Shown here one piece after another: positions 60,001-64,000 of a stretch of DNA of 64,000 bases; within the stretch, counting starts at the first letter, position 1; each line of letters starts with the position of its first letter. The notes under the pieces are model-generated. The model was not told where the DNA came from. It did no database searches and worked only from the letters and a program-made list of their open reading frames with translations. The stretch comes from Acanthosoma haemorrhoidale (lineage: Eukaryota > Arthropoda > Insecta > Hemiptera > Acanthosomatidae), in contig OV884011.1 of the NCBI GenBank assembly GCA_930367205.1, positions 170,387,226-170,451,225 on the forward strand, read 5' to 3'. A program made the translations under genes and the position numbers.

Positions 60001-62574
60001 TGGCACAATGAAAAAAATTATTCCATGCTTGATGTTCGAACTTTGTAGAAAAATCATCTCGAATAGTATGAGAAAAAAAGTGAAGAGATTTAAGAATAAT
60101 GCTAAAAAAAATAAAAATAACAAATTATTAATAATTGTAACAATTTTAAGTGATTTATATTTTGTAACATGGAATACACATAGCGAAGAATGGATAGTAT
60201 AGCAGTAATATCATTCCCTCAAATATTTTCCAACCTTCAGAAAATATTACAGTAGTTGCATAAGAAAAATTTAAGGAAGATAAGTTTAAAATTATAACCC
60301 TTACACCCAGCTTAATACATTATAAGACAAAAATTTGAATCATAACAAAACACTTCCTTCTTAAACGTGGGTAACATACAACTAGTTTTACATAAAATGC
60401 ACCAGAAAAACATCGTGCAGTGTATTACATGTATTAAATTTTGAAAAACTTTCAATTTTGTTAAAATCTTGATTGAATGTTTATACTGTTTTTGTTGTGC
60501 CAACTTAAAAGTTACACTCTTCTCGGACCAGAAAATACCCCCGCCTACCTTTCCATATTTTATCAATAAATCTTCGACATCAGTACAGAGAGAGAGGGGA
60601 CTAGTTCATGATCCTGACATGACAAGAACTAACTAGGGGCCCGGGCATGGTAGCCCCTGATTGGCCTAAATAAGAAGTTTTCTCATTCGCTGTAGGCCAG
60701 CCTAAATAAGGAAGAAATTCTGAGCTTTTTCCGACAGCCGGAATCAGACACTTGAACACTCCACAAACAAAAGTGAACATTGCTCTCTCTCTCTGCACTG
60801 GTGCTTGTTGCTCTGCTCGAACCATGGTTTTCTTATATAATTACCTCTGAACTTCTCTTTCCTAACCTTCTCTGGTTTAGTTTTGCTAAAACTAGCACTT
60901 CTTTGGAAGGGATCCCTTCCATGCAGACAATGATCTCTGGGGCCCTACAAAATGTACCTAGTAGTGTCTCCCCTAGCGGTCCAGTCTGCCTCTTTCCGGT
61001 TCATAATCGCCTTTGGGATCCAGACAGTTTTTGCCTACCATCAGGTACCACTTAAAACTCATTCCAAGACTACGTAAACTACCTATAATACTTGGCCTGC
61101 ACCTCTTCTCCTGAACATAATGCACTGTCAGGACACACCTTCTAAGATCTTATGAAGTAATATCAATAAACAAATTCGATTTAAGCTGCCCACCAACTAG
61201 GTCGCCAGCAAAGATCAAAGGCCACAGGTTTATTCATTTATCTCTTTCTAACGCCCACCGGGCAGTGGCTGTCAATGAGACCTACCCCGGGGGGGCGCCC
61301 CTGACATTATTTTTTTTAAAAAGGTACTTGTTTCATGAAGGGAATTTTATCTCAAACTTTGAATTGATTAAATAAGTAATAAGTTTACATAATTACAAAA
61401 ATAAATGCACCAGGACATATTTATATTCTACCAGCTGACAGAAATTGATTTAAGAATAACAATTGCGCAAGTCATTAATAATATGTTTTATTATTGAAAG
61501 TGTTAAAAGGGTTGAGATCTCCAAAGTGGGTAGCCATAAACAAGCCTTTTTTAATGTAAAAGATTTTTTCATTTAGAAACATCTTTTGGCAACATTTGGA
61601 GATCTCTCCTATTTTAAAGCTTTTTATTTAGACTGCATGATTTGCCTGTAACTGCAAATCTATGTATTTAACAGTGATCTCAATTAGTTTTCTGTGTTTT
61701 GTAGACTCTGTTTTCTAGGAAAGATCAACAACCCTCAAAACAATTAAGATTAAAAAAGCAGTCAAATAAACTATAATAGAGTAAATGAAAAAATAATTAT
61801 AAAAAAAACATACCTGTTTTGTACCATTATCATTTCACACCAATCCCTTGGAAAAACAGACCTTGACACAAGATCCTTAAAAACTAGTAATATTTCCATG
61901 AGGAAATCAAGAAGATCAGTCCTTGTTGGAAAGCGCTTGATGTAATCTTCAAAATGGTTTGGTTTCATTTGCCTTAATATTGCCAACATGATTGAAACCA
62001 GATTGCCCTTTTAAAATAGACTGAATGATAGAATGATAGAATGATAGTAAATATAAATATATAAATATCAACAATTTATATTAGTTTTTTAATTGAATAT
62101 AAAATTTAGGTTAGAACTGATAGAACAAAATCTTTGATGTGATACAAAAAAAAAAATTAGTGAGGCAACTGATCCTTGGTTCAATTTATTAGTGAAAAAA
62201 AAAAATGTTTCAACATAAAAGATATGTACACATTAGGTACTAATGTGAGATGGGAATCGTCCCATTATAATTCCTTTCCAACATACATATATGTGATGTA
62301 GACTTACATTGAATGTCAAAACAACTTAATTAATATGATAAAAATTTAACATTTCTTTTTCACCAAGCTAAGCTGTTTTCCCGATGAAACATTCACTTAA
62401 ATATAATTAACCACTTACTGCAAGATGTTCTTCTCTGCCCATAGTGATAGAAGTTTGAATAACCGTTCTTAGTATTGAGTGCATTATCAATTGCAAATCG
62501 TACATAGTTGGACCAATGTCATCCCGGAAAAGAAGTTCCATGATGTCACTTAATATGTTCACACATAATTCCAC
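35998..62574 (-). CDS. mbc: DOCK1/myoblast city Rac exchange factor, C-terminal 1016 residues (5' end beyond window)
   Basis: Nineteen exons in frame, 3051 nt with stop. In transcript order: 62574-62419, 62007-61814, 60101-59869, 59575-59388, 58542-58414, 58334-58221, 55778-55527, 54372-54172, 53360-53225, 52955-52862, 52784-52563, 52485-52362, 52190-51975, 47665-47559, 46320-46219, 38709-38493, 36872-36749, 36659-36514, 36093-35998. The protein loads GTP on Rac through its DHR-2 domain, acting with ELMO and Crk downstream of receptors. Landmarks: [17 protein letters not shown] and [20 protein letters not shown] before DHR-2; [69 protein letters not shown] and [20 protein letters not shown] within it; a Pro-rich end with PPPLPVK. 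The resemblance is to DOCK1/2/5 rather than DOCK3/4 or the Cdc42-specific DOCKs. SH3 and DHR-1 domains would lie to the right. Confidence 0.93.
36514..36659 (-). CDS. mbc: mbc exon with Crk-type SH3 ligand
   Basis: Codes [20 protein letters not shown] among other residues. P-x-L-P-x-K is the consensus ligand of the Crk N-terminal SH3 domain, and human DOCK1 has VPPPLPLKGSVADYGNL at the same place. Enters in phase 1; donor GTAAGC on the reverse strand. Confidence 0.92.
36749..36872 (-). CDS. mbc: mbc exon, Ser/Arg-rich tail
   Basis: Codes [20 protein letters not shown] and [13 protein letters not shown]. Low complexity, conserved in placement rather than sequence; kept because borders and phases (0 in, 1 out) fit its neighbours. 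Confidence 0.82.
36873..38492 (-). other. mbc intron
   Basis: No conserved exon. Open reverse-strand pieces at 37520-37308 and 37850-37602 read like decayed retrotransposon ends but carry no motif I can name. Confidence 0.4.
38493..38709 (-). CDS. mbc: mbc exon, basic Ser/Thr-rich tail
   Basis: Codes [20 protein letters not shown], then [13 protein letters not shown] and [15 protein letters not shown]. The Lys/Arg cluster parallels the basic patch of the DOCK1 tail thought to bind acidic phospholipids. A long reading frame in another register also spans this exon, but phase matching to both neighbours supports this one. Donor GTAAAA. Confidence 0.85.
42640..42990 (-). mobile_element. Jockey-type non-LTR retrotransposon C-terminal fragment
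   Basis: A reverse-strand frame gives [40 protein letters not shown] and [20 protein letters not shown], the thumb region after the reverse transcriptase core of Jockey elements (compare the same part near 14040-14170 on the other strand). Nothing of the palm remains. Confidence 0.8.
44560..45160 (+). other. unassigned exon-like stretch inside mbc intron
   Basis: The forward strand has an unusually long open frame (44705-45163, 152 codons) in a stretch richer in CpG than its surroundings, preceded by an (AT)n TATA-like run (44552-44568) and ending at a consensus donor CAG|GTAAGT (45038). An internal ATG at 44862 opens [21 protein letters not shown] recognise no family. It could be a first exon of a nested gene, a transposon part, or chance. 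Confidence 0.3.
45514..45738 (+). other. unassigned coding-like open frame
   Basis: An open forward frame follows a possible acceptor (TTAAAATTAG) and codes [20 protein letters not shown] and [20 protein letters not shown] up to a stop at 45738. The composition looks protein-like, but there is no known match and no proven link to the exon-like stretch 0.5 kb upstream. Confidence 0.25.
46219..46320 (-). CDS. mbc: mbc exon, post-DHR-2 tail
   Basis: Codes [20 protein letters not shown] and [13 protein letters not shown]. Enters in phase 2, leaves in phase 2; borders fit both neighbours. Confidence 0.85.
46321..47558 (-). other. mbc intron
   Basis: No recognised exon or transposon. Confidence 0.5.
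47559..47665 (-). CDS. mbc: mbc exon, post-DHR-2 tail
   Basis: Codes [20 protein letters not shown] and [12 protein letters not shown], directly continuing ...VVTNYGAK of the DHR-2 end. Phase 0 in, 2 out; donor GTAAGT. Confidence 0.87.
47666..51974 (-). other. mbc 4.3-kb intron
   Basis: Contains a full-length but dead mariner (49262-50512). The rest shows no exon or repeat that I can name. Confidence 0.5.
49262..50512 (+). mobile_element. mariner element, full length, inactivated
   Basis: Inverted ends TGAAGTTTGATCAAAAAGTA (left) and the complement of CGAGGTTTAATCAAAAAGTA (right), with TA on both borders. The forward strand carries a mariner transposase from the ATG at 49470: [19 protein letters not shown] in the DNA-binding part, then [19 protein letters not shown] around the second catalytic Asp, and [10 protein letters not shown] where active elements have APxDFFLFP. 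In that last motif the third catalytic Asp is now Tyr (codon TAC at about 50273). Several stops and shifts are present. Confidence 0.9.
51975..52190 (-). CDS. mbc: mbc exon: DHR-2, C-terminal lobe
   Basis: 72 codons: [38 protein letters not shown] and [17 protein letters not shown], matching human AFFT(E/D)RYL...IAWQIPFLAEGIRIHGDK. Phase 0 at both ends; donor GTATTA. Confidence 0.96.
52362..52485 (-). CDS. mbc: mbc exon: DHR-2, catalytic loop region
   Basis: Codes [20 protein letters not shown] and [12 protein letters not shown]. The VMGG segment corresponds to the helix-10 insert whose valine acts as nucleotide sensor in studied DOCK proteins. Donor GTTTGA is non-consensus but frame and homology leave no doubt. 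Confidence 0.95.
52563..52784 (-). CDS. mbc: mbc exon: DHR-2 core
   Basis: Codes [46 protein letters not shown] and [16 protein letters not shown], aligning with human VNEVQRFEYSRP...[10 protein letters not shown]...ISPLENAIETMQ. Donor GTAATT. Confidence 0.96.
52862..52955 (-). CDS. mbc: mbc exon: DHR-2
   Basis: Codes [20 protein letters not shown] and [11 protein letters not shown]. It starts with two bases that complete a Tyr codon (SPNQ-Y-VQ), equal to human SPGQYIQ. Donor GTTAAT is weak. Confidence 0.92.
53225..53360 (-). CDS. mbc: mbc exon: DHR-2
   Basis: Codes [20 protein letters not shown] and [20 protein letters not shown], matching human [24 protein letters not shown]. Phase 0 in, 1 out; donor GTAATA. 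Confidence 0.95.
54172..54372 (-). CDS. mbc: mbc exon: DHR-2, dimer-lobe side
   Basis: 67 codons: [40 protein letters not shown] and [18 protein letters not shown], matching human MWEEAIALGKELAEQYE...YFAVGYYGQGFP. Phase 0 at both ends; donor GTAATG. Confidence 0.96.
55390..55449. repeat. tandem copy of an mbc exon end with its splice donor
   Basis: This 60-bp piece repeats 55496-55555 at an offset of 106 bp with only a few differences. The original holds the last 29 bases of an mbc exon and its donor; the copy therefore carries a second, apparently intact donor downstream in the intron. Both copies are flanked by (AT)n runs, which may have caused the duplication. Confidence 0.9.
55527..55778 (-). 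CDS. mbc: mbc exon: start of DHR-2
   Basis: 84 codons: [40 protein letters not shown] and [17 protein letters not shown], matching human NFYKEIEREEMYIRYLYKLCDLH...[19 protein letters not shown]. Phase 0 at both ends; donor GTGATT. Confidence 0.97.
55779..58220 (-). other. mbc 2.4-kb intron
   Basis: Contains a non-LTR C-terminal fragment (56100-56560). Around 57440-57720 there is a less AT-rich stretch that looks like retroelement terminal or leader sequence, with no motif I can name. Otherwise AT-rich. Confidence 0.5.
56100..56560 (-). mobile_element. non-LTR retrotransposon C-terminal fragment (zinc-knuckle region)
   Basis: A reverse-strand frame gives [39 protein letters not shown], i.e. 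the T-G-H-x-x-L...C-x-x-C...E-T-x-x-H-x-x-x-x-C pattern that follows RNase H in R1/I/Jockey-group elements. No reverse transcriptase is attached. Confidence 0.75.
58221..58334 (-). CDS. mbc: mbc exon: before DHR-2
   Basis: 38 codons: [20 protein letters not shown] and [15 protein letters not shown], almost identical to fly and human ([28 protein letters not shown]). Phase 0 at both ends; donor GTAGGT. Confidence 0.97.
58414..58542 (-). CDS. mbc: mbc exon: central armadillo-like region
   Basis: 43 codons: [20 protein letters not shown] and [20 protein letters not shown], matching human [23 protein letters not shown]. Phase 0 at both ends; donor GTAGTT. Confidence 0.96.
59301..59320. repeat. 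perfect 20-bp palindrome
   Basis: AAAGAAAGTATACTTTCTTT reads the same on both strands. It lies in an mbc intron 68 bp from the exon at 59388. No function is evident. Confidence 0.85.
59388..59575 (-). CDS. mbc: mbc exon: central region
   Basis: Codes [40 protein letters not shown] and [18 protein letters not shown]. The latter segment is longer than in human DOCK1 but resembles the fly protein. Phase 1 in, 0 out; donor GTATCA. Confidence 0.95.
59869..60101 (-). CDS. mbc: mbc exon: central region
   Basis: Codes [40 protein letters not shown] and [17 protein letters not shown], matching human FELQLWNNYFHLAVAFLTQ...RRQIGFEIRDMWYNLGQ. Phase 2 in, 1 out; donor GTAAGT. Confidence 0.95.
60510..61305 (+). 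repeat. GC-rich interspersed repeat, family R, copy 3
   Basis: Shares the left border TTCTCGGACCAGAAAATA and many internal blocks with 24290-25120, and its first half with the reverse copy at 25878-26402. It ends near GGCGCCCCTGACATTA. Inserted in an mbc intron, in the orientation opposite to transcription of that gene. Confidence 0.75.
61814..62007 (-). CDS. mbc: mbc exon: central region
   Basis: Codes [40 protein letters not shown] and [13 protein letters not shown], matching human TMTAILRQMEDYHYAHLI...RTDVVDFLMETFIMFKNLI...YPFDWVIMNMVQN. Phase 0 in, 2 out; donor GTATGT. Confidence 0.96.
62419..62574 (-). CDS. mbc: mbc exon: first one inside the window
   Basis: 52 codons: [20 protein letters not shown] and [20 protein letters not shown]. 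Phase 0 at both ends; donor GTAAGT. Its acceptor at 62576-62575 shows that further exons lie to the right, outside the window or in the unassigned edge. Confidence 0.9.
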
Positions 62575-62816
62575 CTGTATTCAATTAAACTATTAATAGT
62601 CAACATTGCTTATTATAAAACAACTAAAACTTTAAATTATCAATCGCTAAGTGAAAAAAGGAAATGAGTTTCATTTAATTTTAGAATGATTATGATATAC
62701 TTATTCCTAATGACAGGATAGTTTTGAAAAACAGTTCATCGTCATCAATAATGAATGATTCAACCAAATATCACTAACTCAATTATGCTCTATGGTATTT
62801 ACTAATATATATATAT

Positions 62817-63486
62817 TGTTGTGATATTTTAATGTTATGATTTTTGATTGTGTTTTTAATATAAACTCGGAAAAAGCAAGCGTTAAAGTACGTACGAACG
62901 ATCTGTGGTTCATGCCTATGAAAGGATGAACGTTTTTATTGTCGTTATATTAACTATTAATATTTTTAATAAAAATAATATCAATAATTTAATATAAATA
63001 TTTCATTTTATAAACTTCAAAACAAGCAAAGTATAAATATCCGACACAACTGGCATTGAATAAACAGTTAATAGATCAATAAGGCAGCAGAGAGATGCGA
63101 GGTATATAGGAAGCAAGAGGTCTCTCTCTATTCATCTTGGAACCGGCAGAGGACGAGGCAGGACCAGGAGACACGCAAGCCCAGTTAGCAACCCACGCTA
63201 AGGCCTTGTGGTGCATCAGTGAAGAACAGCTGGCCAGACTTGCATCCGGCCACGAGACGTATGGAACCACGCGCTGCAGCTTAGAAGACACTAATCCAAA
63301 TCACGCAATAGAAGAGGACCATCGAAGAATATCAACAAAGAAACACTGGCCAGTATAAATACGTAAATTTAGTTTTAACAGTATTATTTATTACGTACGT
63401 ATTTTATTTGTATATCAATTGTAAAATCAATGTGTGTAAATAAACCATTATTCCTTTTGCCAGAAGTTTCCTAAATTTTATTAACA
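62817..63486 (+). mobile_element. candidate solo LTR
   Basis: A unit beginning TGTTGTGATATT and ending in ATTAACA has the TG...CA form, an internal TATA-like box (GTATATAGG near 63101), a G+C-richer middle (63120-63350) and an AATAAA signal near 63439. The order promoter, leader, poly(A) signal fits an LTR. No clear target duplication or internal coding part is seen, so the call is moderate. Confidence 0.45.
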
Positions 63487-63589
63487 GAACCTAGAGATAA
63501 CGTAAAAGTTAAATATAAAGTTTAAATTATATAAAAAAAAGTATATAATTAAAATTATTTAAATAATAAATATTTTAATATTATACATA

Positions 63590-64000
63590 CACTGACAGGC
63601 AAAAAAATCCACCCACTTGTACAAAAATTGTATTTGTACATAATACATGGTAATTGTATATAATACTTATTATTTATTGAATTTATAAAATCTTTTTACC
63701 TTTAATAAGGTTTTTAACGTTTATTAAATGAGGCTTTGTTTAAAAATTTAAAATCAAAATGTGAACTGCTAAGAAATATAGAGGATAGTAACCCATAATC
63801 CTTAATTCAAATAAAGGACTGTCGTTCCCAATGTTTATTTTCCATGGAATAAAAAATATTTATTCAGAGCCATTTGCATTCTGGTGCAGCAAATTTCTTA
63901 GTTTTCGGCTTCGATATTTTAATTTTCTCAATTTTAAGTTTAAAAATGCCTCTTCGTGCTGAGGATGTTGCACGTGGTGTGGCACTTATTGATGACGGAC
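63590..64000 (+). mobile_element. Tc1-like transposon, 5' end (cut by window edge)
   Basis: An end-like sequence CACTGACAGGCAAAAAAATC starts near 63590 next to TA-rich DNA, and 356 bp downstream the ATG at 63946 opens MPLRAEDVARGVALIDDG, the usual start of a Tc1-type transposase paired-like DNA-binding domain. The frame is open to the window edge; whether the rest is intact is unknown. Confidence 0.65.

Noticed and set aside
61514..61606. 12-bp inverted repeat (GAGATCTCCAAA and its complement) about 70 bp apart.
   Set aside because: The arms are short and there is no target duplication; chance or an old scar is equally likely.
1..64000. Search for tRNA, rRNA, CRISPR arrays, operons or bacterial genes.
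   Set aside because: None could be supported; the gene structures are those of an animal nuclear genome.

Overview
The window is AT-rich animal DNA with short coding exons, GT-AG introns and many decayed transposons. Protein similarity to fly proteins points to an insect, but the sequence alone does not fix the order or species. There are no bacterial-style genes, rRNA, tRNA or CRISPR arrays that I can support. Two conserved genes lie tail to tail.

Positions 7922-32264 (+ strand) hold a complete coding set for an integrin beta subunit of the betaPS (myospheroid) type. Fifteen constant exons plus one of several alternative exon 4 versions join in frame to give 828 or 831 residues: signal peptide, PSI domain, a serine tract, betaI domain with intact metal sites, I-EGF repeats, beta-tail domain, one membrane helix and a tail with NPIF and NPTY motifs. 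Exon 4, which encodes the specificity-determining loop of the betaI domain, is present as two different versions (15067-15151 and 15656-15749). A third exon (16437-16521) is an exact copy of the first inside a 343-bp duplication. Any two together break the frame, so they must be used one at a time.

Positions 35998-62574 (- strand) hold the last 19 coding exons (1016 residues and the stop) of a DOCK1/myoblast city guanine nucleotide exchange factor. They cover the region before DHR-2, the DHR-2 domain, and a basic, proline-rich tail with a Crk-type SH3 ligand. The amino-terminal half, including DHR-1, lies beyond the right edge.

Introns and flanks carry a Penelope-like reverse transcriptase relic, several Jockey/CR1-type non-LTR fragments, a piggyBac relic, three mariner-related elements, a Tigger/pogo relic, a candidate solo LTR, the start of a Tc1-like element, and a GC-richer repeat family of unknown type with three copies. 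The 32.3-36 kb interval is the shared 3' flank of the two genes. Integrins and DOCK180-type proteins act in the same adhesion-to-Rac pathway (through Crk and ELMO), which makes their adjacency notable, though it may be chance.
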